Source: Cristatella mucedo
Lineage: Eukaryota; Bryozoa; Phylactolaemata; Cristatellidae
NCBI GenBank assembly: GCA_009760855.2
Contig: WPIO01000081.1
Coordinates: forward strand, 124,001-188,000
Direction: 5' to 3'
DNA: 64,000 nt
Each line of letters starts with the position of its first letter. The first letter of the stretch is position 1. Under the pieces are notes generated by a model that was given only the letters and a program-made list of their open reading frames with translations, had not been told where the DNA came from and did not search any database. This document shows positions 52,197-64,000 of the stretch, one piece after another. The translations under genes and the position numbers were made by a program.

Positions 52197-53465
52197 TACT
52201 TACGTGGTCGCAGTGAGGTTTAATGAAAATTATATATTGAGCCTTTACGTCTGACCCTCTCGCGAAAGCCCGATCCCGCCTGCATGCCCGCCAAGCCTCT
52301 AGGAATTAAGCTCAAGACTTAAGTATTGAGTAAAATAAATATTGAATATAAAGTATGTACATGGTTACTCCTCTACAGAATTGACGACGTCACAGATACA
52401 AGGCGTTCTTCACTTTGGGACCAACCAAAGTATTTCGGATGATCGTGGAAACCCTGCTAGGGAAGAGTGTCTTCGGTGCGAATGTTCAATAAGTTTCACA
52501 GACGAGCTGCATTATTTTTTTTTATAAAGGGATCATATTTGTAGATGGCAGTTACATGTAATTATTTTAAGCACGTTTAAATAGGCACTACGAGCGCCGT
52601 GCTATATTCGCTAGGTCTCGTGCTCGCTAAAGCGGGCGCAGGTTAAACAGTAGCGGGTGCTAAAGCAGGGCGCGAATTGTTTCAAGTCTGTCGAAAGTTT
52701 TTGGGCGGCGCGCGTCCGTCACAAAGCCAAAGACTTTCCAAAAGTTTCAAGAGTTAGACTGATGGCTAAAGTGAAAAGCTATAATGACAATGGAAGCCAC
52801 ACCATTTTTAAAGGGGTTCAAGAGCAAATTTTCTGAGCAGATTTCGAAGAGTGCTGCCCGACCTCGTGTCGTTCTGCTCAAAGTCGACGGTAAGTCCCGC
52901 TCAAGAAATTTCGGCTCTATCCGTGGAGGCCGATGAAGAGTTTGGCTTCCACCGCGGACGCGAGGTAGCGGTAAAATAAATATCGGCCGCCGCTCATACG
53001 CCACGGATGGTCCAGTCGTTATCAAACGCGGCCATTAAATTCTGTTGGAAACTCGAAACTTAATTTTGCACAATTTTTATTTTTTATAAAATGCTGATGG
53101 CCATTCAAATATATGAACTTTTCGCTCTGGGTTGTGCCTATTGGCAGGTACGACACGCTCTGAGGTCCGGGTCTCGAGTTCAATTCAGAGAATAGGATAT
53201 ATTTACAATTTCTTTGCCGCTAATACTATTTAGCTGCAACATAAATGAGACTCTTAATCAGATGCTTTTTACTTTCTGTTAGTCAGAAAGTTATTTCCAA
53301 GATGAAGGCTTTTAGGTATGACATAGCTATAAGACATAGCAATAATTTTGACCTAAGTTGGGTAGGAGCACTGTTGCCTAGCTCATCCATATATTACTAA
53401 CGTAGTGTCTTGCCTTCTGAAATGCACGCCATGCAGGTATTACTTCGTTTGTAGTAAGTCACTTT
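52197..53465. other. Intergenic sequence, nothing recognised
   Basis: No exon, RNA gene or transposon identified. Confidence 0.35.
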
Positions 53466-53471
53466 AAGGTG

Positions 53472-53590
53472 ATGTAACATTCTGCCGCCACAATTGTTCG
53501 AATGTTACATTGAAATGGAATGTACATCTGAATTGGAATGTAACATCTGAATGTTACATTGTTTGAATGTCACATACAAATGTTACATGC
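53472..53590. repeat. Cluster of ATGTNACAT dyad motifs
   Basis: Seven full or near copies of a 9-bp dyad-symmetric motif (ATGTTACAT / ATGTAACAT / ATGTCACAT) in 120 bp, several with a leading GA. Irregular spacing. Confidence 0.75.
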
Positions 53591-53599
53591 ATGAACATT

Positions 53600-54080
53600 G
53601 CACCACTACTCAATGACCTTCCCTTGCTCCGCATCCTGCAAAGTATCGATATCAAAATTATGCCACTCACTCTCACGCCCTTTTCTTCCCATAGTCCGGC
53701 CTATCGATTTGAATTCATTTCTAATCAATATGCTAGAAGTTTCACCGATCAAATGATACAAGCAACATTGCTGCCCCTTTAACCGCATGCCAATCCTTAA
53801 GAAATTGAGAAGAAATCAGAGGTTTGAATCAAAACGCTCTGTTTTTTCAGCTGTGTCTTACCGATAAACGTCCTCGCAGGGCATGTTGTCACGAATTGCA
53901 AACGGTGGCTCTCAGCGTTACTGCTGGTCCCGAATAAGACGCGAATTTACTCTCACAGAGCGAAAGCGGCACGGAAGTGGAGTACTGTACAGACTCGGCA
54001 TCGACAGAGCGGCGTGTCGACGGTAACGGTTCTGCAACTGGCTTTTGGGCTCCATCATTATAGTGAATAGGAATACTTCT
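53600..54080. other. Intergenic sequence, nothing recognised
   Basis: No exon or repeat identified. Confidence 0.3.
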
Positions 54081-54084
54081 TCAA

Positions 54085-54382
54085 ATTGCAATGTAATGTA
54101 TGTAATGCAATGTATCTCCGTCTGTAACTCCACAAAGTCATAAAGACCATGTGCGTGTTACGCACGAGAGTTTTGTATAGCGCACTCACAGCCCAAGCGG
54201 CTTTCGGTACGCATTCGGTAGCCAACAGACTTCGTCTCACGCAGCAAAGAGAAAGTGGGAAGCCTAGCAGAGTCAGGAGAACAGTTGAGGCAGTGAGTAG
54301 CATAGAAGTAGCAGCTCAGGACCGCTGAAAAGAATGTGCCATAGTCGGCAGTAGGAGAGTAGTTGTCGTTGCGTAAGAAAAA
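54085..54382 (-). mobile_element. LINE-B 3' end copy
   Basis: The reverse pentanucleotide tail (AATGTAATGTATGTAATGCA), then the reverse 3' UTR and C-terminus to GTCGTTGCGTAAGAA. Very similar to 28085-28350. Confidence 0.9.
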
Positions 54383-54389
54383 CTACCTA

Positions 54390-56245
54390 ATCGGAGGCTT
54401 CTCATCGTCCCACCAGCTCTGTCGACTCAAGTCATTTTTATTTATGCCTCTAACCCACCTCGGAACGATTGGAGACGATTCCTTAAGTTCGGTTTTCTCT
54501 GAAAGCCCGGAAATTGCCACAACTGAGGACGCGCCATTGAGCAGATTATCGACCGGATATCTAGTTATCTTTGGGCGCTACCCAAATTTCTAATTGTTAA
54601 AATTATTATTAGTCTGTAGTATTATATCAACGAGAGAGTTAAATAAGTCGAGACACTTCTTTAACCAAAATTAATGTTGCTGACTTCTAGCACATCTGGA
54701 GGTAAACATTTTGGTCAGTGCGATCGTGGTAAGGGATATTAAGAGGCCCATGTATCGCTCTGTTTCTGTACTGATAAGTAAAAGTATGACTATATTACTA
54801 GAGCAGAAAAAAAGGGCACTAAAATTTAAAAAAAATAGAATCTGGGGGGGGGCACTTTGCACGCCTGTAGTCAAACTGCGTCTTTGACCGCCAGTACGTG
54901 AGCCACACCTGTCCAAAAGCGCTACTGTCCTCTGGCAGTAAAAAATGTGATGTAATTCATCGGTACGACGGGTTGACGTGTAAGAGCATTTCGTATTCCA
55001 TTTTTTTACGCACGCTGGTGTGCATACCCACGCTTGGTTTGCTAATTTAAGTTACTATTGGGTTACCGCCTCTGCATAAATGTCACCTGTTTACACGAGC
55101 TGTAAAAGCCTTATCCATTGGAAGCACATTTACAGTTTAATACACAGGATAGGCAGTACTCCATTTGTTATTATTGATATTAGTTTTATTTTGCATGTTA
55201 TTATTGCATAATAATCTCAAACGTTATATGTTCGCGACTTTGCAGTGTTACAAAGTGTTAGCTACAAGCCAATTCCGGCCGTCCGGATGTTAACATTCAA
55301 ACCGTGTCTTTCTGATTACTGTGAAAGCCGAATGGATTCGTAGCGCCAAAAGTACTCAGGAACAAAATGCCATTGCGCTAGCAGCGATTCACTAATGACC
55401 TCCTTAAAAAGAGCAGTAGCGATAGCCAAAATTTAGGAACTGAGATACTTTGAGTTGCCTAGTTCTGTTGCGAGTTCTTTCAAATAAATTGTAGCCAGAT
55501 CCATACGGCATTAAAGGCGCTTGATGACGTCTTCACGGCTCTTCGCGAAGCAGGAACAAGATGCTCGAATATCCTGTCCCTATTCACCAACCAAGAGACC
55601 ATTTAAAATGCAGCGCTTGACGCAATCTAGGAGTCCAAAACTAACTAATTGAATATAATTGTGTAGCAATGGATGAAAAAGCATATTTCTATTAATTTGC
55701 CAAGCAATGCTAGTTTTCTCCTTTTCGGTAAATGAACCCGAGCAAAACGAAAGCATTATTAAAATTTCTGCAGGTTTTGTCAAAACTGATGCTGCAGTTT
55801 AAATGAAATCAGCCAATCCCGATATTTTTGGCCAGAAACGTAGCTCAAAATGGTGAAGTTAGCGTCGAAGTTCCAAGATGGTGATTTGAGCCACGTGTGC
55901 TAGTCCTTAGAGAGTACGAAAAAAGATAATTCTCAAGGATCGGAACAACCGTACCATTTCCAAACGATGCAATATGTCTTCACAGTAGGCGAGGCCCAGC
56001 GAAATATGGCGGCGGACTTGCAGGTGTCTGGTATCTAAGCCTCGAATGACGAAGTCAGAGCGAAGAAGTGGTCGCTCCGCCTGCTCCGGCTAAAGCAACT
56101 GTAGAGCTAGTGGACTTGCATAAGTTGCTTCGAGACTGCCGCAGCTCATGCTGCCGGCGTGGTGGAACTGCGGCTCTGTTGCTGGCCAAGCTGCTCTATT
56201 AATCTTCGATCTTGCTGCTAACGGTGTCTGCACTGCGAGTCACGA
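54390..56245. other. Intergenic sequence, nothing recognised
   Basis: AT-richer DNA with only short unassignable frames. Confidence 0.35.
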
Positions 56246-56249
56246 GACA

Positions 56250-56365
56250 GTTAATAATAATAATATTAATAATAAATTTGATTTAGCGCGCTCACATAAC
56301 TCAATATATTTCTAGGCGCTTTACATTTGCTGCAAAGGGAAACGCGTTGAATGGCATCACTCCTC
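56250..56365 (-). mobile_element. LINE-A tail copy with (TAA)n
   Basis: Interrupted (TAA)n followed by the reverse LINE-A end (TTAGCGCGCTCACATAACTC ... TAGGCGCTTTACATTTGCTG, AAAGGGAAACGCGTTGAATG). Confidence 0.85.
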
Positions 56366-56571
56366 ACCTATTAAGCAGACGGGGGCACGAATACACACGC
56401 ATTATATTTTGTTCCTCTTAAATCAAAATGTAAGGCATTCTCTGTGGAAAATCGCCTTCATCTTTTTATTCACTGAGTTGTCGGGTGCTTGTAGGAAGGA
56501 TTCGCTTTGTGACTTAGTGTGGTTTCCTAGCAGTGTGTTTGCAAACGCTTTGACGAATTGGTCTGACCAAA

Positions 56572-56584
56572 TGTGTATGTGTAT

Positions 56585-56637
<53 letters not shown>
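56572..56637 (+). repeat. (GT)n microsatellite
   Basis: GTAT units precede pure GT at about 56590-56637, adjacent to a SINE-1. Confidence 0.95.
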
Positions 56638-56638
<1 letters not shown>

Positions 56639-56644
56639 ACGCAC

Positions 56645-56832
56645 GGTGAGCCATGATGGCTCACTAGGTAAGGTGGTTGCTTTTCACAACCTCGGTCCCG
56701 AGGTCGTTGGTTCGAATCCTGAATTGGACGATCCTTTATCGCTGCTGCAAGTGGTGGCAATAGCCGCAAAGGCTCTTCTGTCGCTATACAAAAGAGGCTG
56801 TTGAGTCAGCAAGTATTTTATTTATTTATTTG
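56645..56832 (+). mobile_element. SINE-1, well-preserved copy
   Basis: GTGAGCCATGATGGCTCACT, AGGTAAGGTGGTTGC, B box TTGGTTCGAATCCTG, the body with CTGCTGCAAGTGGTGGC, AAAGGCTCTTCTGTCGC, AGAGGCTGTTGAGTCAGCAA, then ATTTTATTTATTTATTT. Confidence 0.88.
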
Positions 56833-57239
56833 TATTCGTGTGTGAACACACGCGAATCGGTCGTGATGCAGGCAACATTATAAAAGGCTAAACCCAAAAA
56901 TCTAAATTCCATGGAGTATTAAAACCCTTTCGAGGGTGACCAGATTTGGAGCCAGGCATTAGCTGTGCCAGAGCAGCTTACAAGCATGCCTTCCCACCGA
57001 GCCTAGACATGCTCATGTCCCCTATCACTAGTGGTAGAGCTCGGGCGGCAGACGGGGGGGGGGCCGCTGCCGTTGCAGCCTATTGTCTCTAAGCGGGCTC
57101 CCGTGTAGCTGCTGAGCCCTGCTATGAGCTGCTGTGGAATTTGGTCGGCGTTTTGTTGCATTCACGACAATGTTCTTTATAGGACAAAACGATTGGGCCT
57201 CTCCGTGCTCTTGCTCGTGAGAGCATCTAAATGCCGACA

Positions 57240-57380
57240 AAAGAAACTAAAAACGCATCTATTTATGACAGCATTTAGTGGGTCCCTTTGATTCGTCCTT
57301 TACGTATTTATGCCACTAACCACACTTGCATGCTGACACTGTGTACACTGTGTACTAACCACACTTGCATGCTGACACTT
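57240..57380 (+). mobile_element. LINE-A C-terminus and 3' UTR fragment
   Basis: AAGAAACTAAAAACGCATCT, CAGCATTTAGTGGGTCCC and the CCACTAACCACACTTGCATG block, partly duplicated at 57335-57380. It is followed at once by a reverse copy. Confidence 0.8.
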
Positions 57381-57384
57381 TTAA

Positions 57385-58222
57385 GTTGCTGCAAAGAATT
57401 CACAAATCGAATGGTTAGTGGTAGCGTGCTCAATAAATAACAAGAATAACATAGTTAGCGGTGACAATCACGGGGTCAGCATGCAAGTGTGGTTATTGAC
57501 AGAATGCAACAGTGTCAGCACGTATATCCTCGTATTGGAAGAATCACACAGATTCACTACATGCTGTCACAAATAGGTGCTTTTTCATTTCTTTTTAAAT
57601 GTTGATAAGTCAGAAGATGTCGTTATGCAAGTCGGGAGTGAGTTCCTGGATATGGGAGCATACGAACTAAAGGCACGGTCTCCAAAGGATTTGAGATTTA
57701 TACGAGGTATTAGTAAACAATTACTTTCCGAACCGTGGGTGGTACGATGCTTAGCTTGGTGGGGTAGTAGATCTGGTAGGGAGGCTGGAGCCAAAGAATG
57801 AAGCGACCTAAAAGTGAGTGCTACAACCTTAAAGTCGATGCATTAATTGACTGGCAGCCAGTGCAGGTCGGCGAGAATTGGTGTGATGTGGCAACTGCGG
57901 CGCTCACGACAGACAAGCATAGCTGCACAGTTTTGCACCGGCTGTAAGCACCTGAGTGCACATGCCGGCAGCCAGCAAGCACTGAGTTACAGAAGTCGAG
58001 ACGGAATGTCACAAATGCGTGGACCAACTTATATGTGGTATCTCTGTCTAAAAAAGCCCGAATTTTAGAAATGTTATGTAGCTGAAAGTAGGCAGACTTG
58101 ACTGTGAAGCTGATGTAATCGTCTAACGAAAAGTCACTTTGGAATATGACACCTAGACTTCGTGCAGATCCAACAAGAGTTATGCCGGCAGAGCCAATTT
58201 TGAGCGTAAAATTCTTTCGCTA
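57385..58222 (-). mobile_element. LINE-A C-terminal region, reverse orientation
   Basis: The reverse 3' UTR begins GCTGCAAAGAATTCACAAAT. The antisense of the C-terminal domain follows (minus frame 57585-57794 with LKSFGDRAFSSYAPISRNSL) and HAFVTFRLDFCNSVLAG (57821-58027), to the KIGSAGITL-like block near 58200. The stem-loop and tail are missing. Confidence 0.85.
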
Positions 58223-58559
58223 TCAGCTCGACAAGCAGATATGTTTTGACTAAGTTAAATGTGGTGGCTATGCATGATGCATGATCGTGCTTTTATGATT
58301 ACGGATACGACTGCTTTATTTATGCTTTAGTACTTAATTATTTATGCTTTATTCCTTTATTTATTTATTTATGATACGACTGCTTGCTGCATTTTAGCTT
58401 TAGGCGTTTCGGCAATGTGTCTTCGTGTCTTCGCTTACTCAGGGAAGCCAGTTATTTGACGCGTCATTATATTTACCGTACTTTTTTACATTGAGGGACA
58501 ACTCCAAATCGACATTAATTCAAGGCCGTATTACTCGCAAACATGCATTTCAATCAACG

Positions 58560-58955
58560 TAGTGTAGCATCAAGTCCTTTGGAGACCGTGCATTTATTTC
58601 GTATGCTTCCAAAGCCCGGAACTCCCTCCCGACTTGAGTCAGAAGTCCCCTGACTTGACCGCATTTAAAAAGAACTTAAAACACACCTATTTAGGACAGC
58701 ATTTAGTGGGTTCCTGCGATTCGTCCTCATGTGCTTATGCGTGCTGACGATGTGCATGCTGCCACTAACCACATTTGCATGCTGACCCTGTGCATGTCAC
58801 CCCTAACCATGTTACTCATGTTTATCAAGCATGATATTACTCACCATTCAATCGCGTTTCCAATTGCAGCAAATATAAAGCGCTTAGAAAGAGATTGAGT
58901 TCTCTGAGGGCGCTTTATCAAGTGCATTATTATATCTTTATTATTAACTGTTTTT
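58560..58955 (+). mobile_element. LINE-A C-terminus, 3' UTR and tail
   Basis: ATCAAGTCCTTTGGAGACCG ... the C-terminal end, ACAGCATTTAGTGGGTTCCT, the complete 3' UTR, the terminal loop (58880-58916) and TTATTATATC. This is the best complete LINE-A 3' end in the window. Confidence 0.9.
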
Positions 58956-58959
58956 GATG

Positions 58960-61035
58960 GTGTACACTTAAAGCGATCTGTGTTGAATAGGCTGTTCTAT
59001 GCTACGCAAATGGACGATTTATATTGAGGTTTTGGCAGCGTGGCTGACTGCAGCCCTGCAATGCTACATTCGGCATGTTGACGTGTATCGGGAATCAAAT
59101 TTGACCGTGTTAACCGTGCTACGATCCACCAGCTCTGCCAGTATTTTTCAGAAGTCCGGAAGGCAACTATTTTTATGTGCGAGGTGTGTGCGACTTCCGC
59201 GGAGACGCTGCAAGACGACGTAGAGTAGTACTCCACAGTTCCAAAAAGTCGCCCGCTATTGTTTTGTATTGGCTTCGCTGTCCATCCGAGTTTAGAAATG
59301 GCAATCGACCCACCAACTTAACTCACGTTTGCGATACTAAAAAACACTACAGCTTATTACAAACTTAGTCAGTGGAATGTGCCATCTCTTTCTCAGGCGA
59401 TAAATCAGGCACCTCTATAAGTGATGCAAGAGTCGTTCAGATTCGGCGCTACTTACACGGATAGCGTTTCCAGGCTAGGTTTCATAATGTATGCGTTTAC
59501 TGACAGCGAGTACTAGGAACTGCTATTATCAGAACAGTGCAAAACTAATTGTTTATTTCCATATTGTAGATACAGTCTGATTATTACGATGAGCCATTCT
59601 CAGTTTTAATTTACACAGACTCTGCTCCGAAGCTGGTTATATTCGCGCTAATCAGTCTAGAGCCTTCTTAGTGAGCCGAGTTCCTGTTGCAGGAGAAGAA
59701 ATTCAAGGCGAAGTATTTTGCAGACTTCCTACTAACCAGTGGCTGCCTTTTCGTCCGCCTCACATGGAACTTGTATTGTTAACTTGACCAAGACATCTTT
59801 TTGCACTGCCTAGTGGGTGACGTGTTCCGTATTTAGGTCCCAGATAGTGAGAAGATAGAGAAGCCTGACAATTAGTCAGGTCTAGTTTAATAAATTACTC
59901 AGTCTTCATAACATAACCCTGAAAGTATTCTCGCCTTCGTGGTAATTTTCTAAATTGTTTTGAATTTAAGGCGAGAGTCCCTGCCTGTATCCTCGAAGCA
60001 CCTAAACTTGTGAATCCGTCAAACTTCAAATGGTTTTTAGACTTCAAAAACAATTGATATTCTTACTTTAAAGTGAACCCGTGAGGATTGTTTGCTGAAA
60101 AAACGACCTAAGAGGGATCTGTCACTTGGTAGGCAATCCAGCCTTAGTAAGCAACTCTGAAGTACCGGCACAGCTGCATAGCTATACTTAGCTGTACTTG
60201 GGTTGCAGGAATGTTAAGGATTTACACAATAGTCATGCGCTAATAAGAAATGCGATGACATCTGATCGCAGCGTCAAAAACCCTTAGTAAGTAAGTCAAG
60301 AAATAATACGTCTGTCGACATCAGAACGTTGTTGCAAAAGCAAGAAGATAACGTTCAGATATAAATCCTTTGATAAGGGGCAGTAGATAGTTTTGACGCA
60401 GTTGCAATTGAGTACTTAAATTCCAACAATGTCAAAGCCCATGGAGTGTTTTTAAACCAGCTAATGAAAGTAACAAGCAACCGGAACCGGAACTGGAGTG
60501 ATTACTTGCTTGCAGGAAACCATGTGCATTTGACTATGTGCAGCTGAATTTGGTCAGTAGTGAAATAATAGAGATTTCCAGAGTCTAGGCGGCTTGCTTA
60601 GCTTAATGTTTTACTGTTCCCAGGCTCCACCTAGCCATTTTCTTTGGCAGGCGCATCAACAGAAGAGCGCTGCCGCCATTGGACAGAGAATTTTCCGCTC
60701 CCCTTCAAAGCAAGGCGTAGTTACAGGGAATCTCATGGTGCGTAAGCATGTCAGTACACTACTTGTGGTTGACACTGAATGATAGGGGTCGGATTCAGCT
60801 TTGCGTCAATGAAAATGTGAAGAACTTTCTTTTACCCGAGGTAACTTAATTGACCAAGGTACTTTAAAAAGGTCAGTAAATACGGCTCCTGCTTGCAGTC
60901 AGTAATTTGAACGCTGCTGAAAAACCTCAAATTTTGGTGTAGATGTATTTACAAAACAACGCAGGCGCTAATCATGGTAGGGCTATTTCATGGTGGTAGG
61001 ACTGCTATTTTATATTGGTAGGACTTGGACACAAT
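58960..61035. other. Intergenic sequence, nothing recognised
   Basis: No exon, RNA gene or transposon identified in about 2 kb. Confidence 0.35.
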
Positions 61036-61038
61036 GGA

Positions 61039-61103
61039 CACGCACGCGCGCGCGCGCACGCACGCACGCACGCACGCACGCACACACATATATATGTATA
61101 TAC
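61039..61103 (+). repeat. Compound (CG)(CACG)(TA) microsatellite
   Basis: An alternating purine-pyrimidine tract: CG dinucleotides, ACGC units, then CA and TA units. Such tracts favour Z-DNA. Confidence 0.9.
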
Positions 61104-61344
61104 GAAGCGCAGAGTGCCCCAAGAGAAGGTATTCTCTAGCCCTGGGGTTTACTTAAGGGAAAAGAATCGAAACCCATTCATTCTCGCCTCCTGATACCGT
61201 GCCCTACGAGCATTTCTTTTCCGTTGCAGAATTCTCTTCCGAAAACCGAAGTTCTCGCGAATCTCGATAACCGATACAGAAACCGATACAGCTACGACAT
61301 GTTTAGAACTTATTTGTTTGTTATTTAACGGTGCCGCGTAACTA

Positions 61345-64000
61345 ATTACGTACCTTTAGACATCTAAACGCTTATCGTTTCGGGCTGCTGGGCCTGCCAC
61401 GCCGGCAGCGGCGTTGGATGCGCCAGCAGCTAGTAACCTGCTTATTAGTTATGATCGTACGTACCTATTATTGCTTCATTAACGTCGTTCAAATGCATTC
61501 GTAGATGTGTTTCCTGTTGCTAAGATCTGTGAATAATGCATTAACAGAAGAAAATCACCTCGGAGCCGCCGCGGGGGCCCGGGCCTCGAGCTGAGACGCT
61601 ACTCTTTTGGCGAGAGCTGCGAGCTGAGTGTGTGGTCGTTTGGTATACCCTAGCATTGTCTCGAACCGCTCAGCGCGTTGTCTATCAAGCGTTACTGTGA
61701 ATCTGTCTAACTTAGTGATCATCTGGCCTGCCATGACTCCGGCGGCCCTACTTAACGCAAGGATTTAGAATCCCCGCTCAACGTGCAAGGAAACCCTGTT
61801 GATATGCAATCTTATTTCTAAAAAAGAGTCTCAACCTGCTCGCTTTGACTGAAATTGGCAAACTTCGCGATCATTAAAGACGCACACTCGACCGGTTGTT
61901 TTCTTTCACACCCTTTGATGAAAAATTGCAATTATCGAAGTCGCAATTATCAAACGCTCGAACTTTGACCTTAAGCCATTTGAAGTACCATTGAAGCAGT
62001 CTTTCGAATCTATTGTCTTGACTTCGCCAGACAACCAGCTACCAATGGTGTCAGTAGACTCTCGCCCACTAGGTACAAAGTCCTCATATATATATATATA
62101 TCAGATTTCTCTTATCTCATTTAGATTCTGTGTGCAAGAAATCGATCTTTACTCATTGTGGGTAATTTCAGAATTCATCAAAATTAATATTTGACGCCTT
62201 CTTTACAGGATTTCCTCTACTCACTGACTCATTGTCTCTTAACTGGCTCATGTGTATGGCCCTACTCACATCACTCGACCAAACTTTCTCATACAACTGC
62301 ATTTTGTCATCACCAATTATTACCAAATCCTGCTTATCTGACTACATGCAGATCTCATTAAGTCTACAATGGATGAGGCCCTCCTCATCTAAAATCACCT
62401 TTGAATCGTGAAACCTCAAAACCCTTGACATTGGTGCTGCTTGTTCGAGAATATCTGCTTTGCCTCTTCTGCTCGATCCCTCATCCAACCTGTCATCATT
62501 AAAAGATGGCTAAAGCACGACACTAGCCGACATGCACGACGAGTTTGCACCTCTGACTGTGCACTGTGCGCAATCGCCCAGACGGCCAATAGTTTACCAC
62601 AGACATAAAACAAGCTAGGTCTTCGTGAGCGCCATCTTAAAAACCATACCAAAGGTCAAGATTGATTGTCCATCGACAAGCATACGAGGACAACTGTATA
62701 TCGTACCAATCGATCCTAGCAATAGCTAAGTCCATCTTCTATTAAAAACATTGTTGAATCACACATGCACAATCCTAAAATGCTTATGCCGATGATCAGC
62801 CATCTTCTTAACTGCTTCCAGGTTTGCTCCTCACCTAGTGATCCCTGTGATAATCTAGCCGATCGCTTCTCTAGCTTCTTTGTCAACAAGACAGGCAAGA
62901 TCGGCGAGTCCATCCCTCAAATTGCAGCATCCCCACTAGAATTCTGACCTTAATTTCATCCAGCACCTCAATGTCTACATTCAAGGTAGTCACTAGTGAC
63001 CTCGTTCTGATGTTCATATACCAATCAAAGAAGACAAGTAGTTTTGGTGAGCCGTGATGGCACACTAAGTAAGGCGGTTGCTTTCACGACCTCGTTACTG
63101 AGGTTGTGGGTTCGATTCCTGCTGTGGGCGATTCTTTATCGCCACTGCAAGCGGTGGTGATAGCCTTAAAGGCTCTTCTGTCGCTATACAAAAAGAGGCT
63201 GTTTAATGAGCTAGGATTTTTTTTCTGGACCCTATTCCCACGTCCATGTCCTGCTTCTAGGATGCATTATAAATATGTCATTAGCTTCAGGCCATGTCCG
63301 AGCACCTTTAAAAAAGGCTTTAGTCAGGTTGCTACTCAAGAAAGCAGTACTAGACCAAGAGAATTTCCGCCCAGTCTCCATTCTACCGTTCCTATCAAAG
63401 ACACTGGAACGAGTGCTGGCAGAGCAGCTGAACTCATATATTGAAATTTCAAACCTTGCACGTAAATGACAGTCTGCTTGTTTTAGAGCTAATCACTCCA
63501 CAGAGTCAGCATTATTTTGGGTGTATAACGACCTACTGAAGAATGCAGACTAAACGAAGTCTCTTTACTTTTTTTGCTCGACCTTTCGGTAGCTTTTGAT
63601 ACTATCAATAACCGAGTAATCCTTGAGCGCAATGGCACAGCACTGACATGGTTTAGGGTTCAATGTCTGTGGGAAACTCCAGAGTATTGATGTTAATAGA
63701 CGAAGGCCACTCGAAGAAACTCTGAAGTATGGGGTATCTTAGGGCTTTGTGCTTAAGCCCATTATTTTCGAGGTATATACTTTCGTTCTGGCCGATGTGA
63801 TTGCCAGGCACAATGTAGGCTTTCACATCTATGCAGATGGCACACAGTTGTACCTTTTCTTTGATCTATACCAGCCCTCCAGCAGGTCAAATTCTCTGAA
63901 CTCTCTTGCTGCATGTATTGATGATATCCGTGAGTGGATGGCAGCAAACTATCTTTAATTGAATGCTGATAATACCAACTTACTAGTTATCGGCAAACCA
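61345..64000 (+). mobile_element. LINE-A, long 5'-complete-looking copy cut by window end
   Basis: A 5' UTR at 61345-61760 matches the reverse of 30850-31265. Endonuclease remnants follow (KQSFESIVLTSPDNQLPMVS at 61991; the later EEP part around 62200-62390). Then comes the pre-RT linker (CDNLADRFSSFFVNKTGKIG, 62765-62947), a SINE-1 insertion (63048-63222), the RT N-terminus (ASGHVRAPLKKALVRLLLKK, FRPVSILPFLSKTLERVLAE), a decayed RT motif A, YADGTQLYLFFDLYQ near 63830, and the start of the connection (LNSLAACIDDIREWMA). Many stops are present. It contains about 580 bp absent from the 28-31 kb copy. Confidence 0.88.
63048..63222 (+). mobile_element. SINE-1 nested in LINE-A
   Basis: GTGAGCCGTGATGGCACACT, AAGTAAGGCGGTTGC, B box GGGTTCGATTCCTG, the body with CCACTGCAAGCGGTGG and CTCTTCTGTCGCTATAC, ending AGCTAGGATTTTTTTT. 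The LINE-A frame (KKTS before, LDPIPT after) is interrupted, which fixes both edges. Confidence 0.9.

Overview
The window looks like nuclear DNA from a metazoan, probably an invertebrate. It has GT-AG introns, a SIAH-type E3 ligase and a spinster-type transporter of animal type, several families of CR1/L2-like non-LTR retrotransposons, tRNA-derived SINEs and very many dinucleotide microsatellites. Nothing suggests a prokaryote, organelle or plasmid. I cannot name the species from sequence alone.

Two protein-coding genes are firmly supported, both on the minus strand and arranged head to tail. (1) A SIAH / seven-in-absentia E3 ubiquitin ligase has its whole 307-residue coding region in one exon at 11644-12567. 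A splice acceptor sits just upstream of the ATG, so its 5' leader is spliced. (2) A spinster homolog (SPNS1-like major facilitator protein) spans 18731-50227. I assembled it as 11 coding exons whose phases all agree and which give a 550-residue protein. Its introns range from 123 bp to 14.5 kb and are packed with repeats. A GC-rich promoter-side region lies at 50.2-51.6 kb and contains a TATA-like box, a short upstream ORF that overlaps the start codon, and two perfect inverted repeats.

The rest is mostly repeats. I define four families from copies within the window. LINE-A is CR1/L2-like and ends in a short stem-loop followed by (TTA)n. LINE-B is a related element ending in (ATTAC)n. SINE-1 has a tRNA-like head and a (TTTA)n tail. 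SINE-2 has a different tRNA-like head and a 3' end that resembles the LINE-A 3' end. Layout: 0-7 kb is a LINE/SINE mosaic with a possible small exon pair at 3.8-4.1 kb; 7-11 kb is microsatellite-rich and mostly unassigned; 11.6-13.4 kb holds SIAH; 13.7-17.3 kb holds LINE remnants; 18.7-50.2 kb is the spinster gene; 51.6-64 kb is AT-richer intergenic DNA with LINE copies and ends inside a long plus-strand LINE-A.

The two genes have no evident functional link: one is a cytosolic or nuclear ubiquitin ligase, the other a lysosomal or plasma-membrane lipid transporter. The most interesting material is in the repeats: a LINE/SINE pair sharing a 3' end, base-pair covariation in the LINE-A terminal stem-loop, and very short insertions consisting of little more than that stem-loop.
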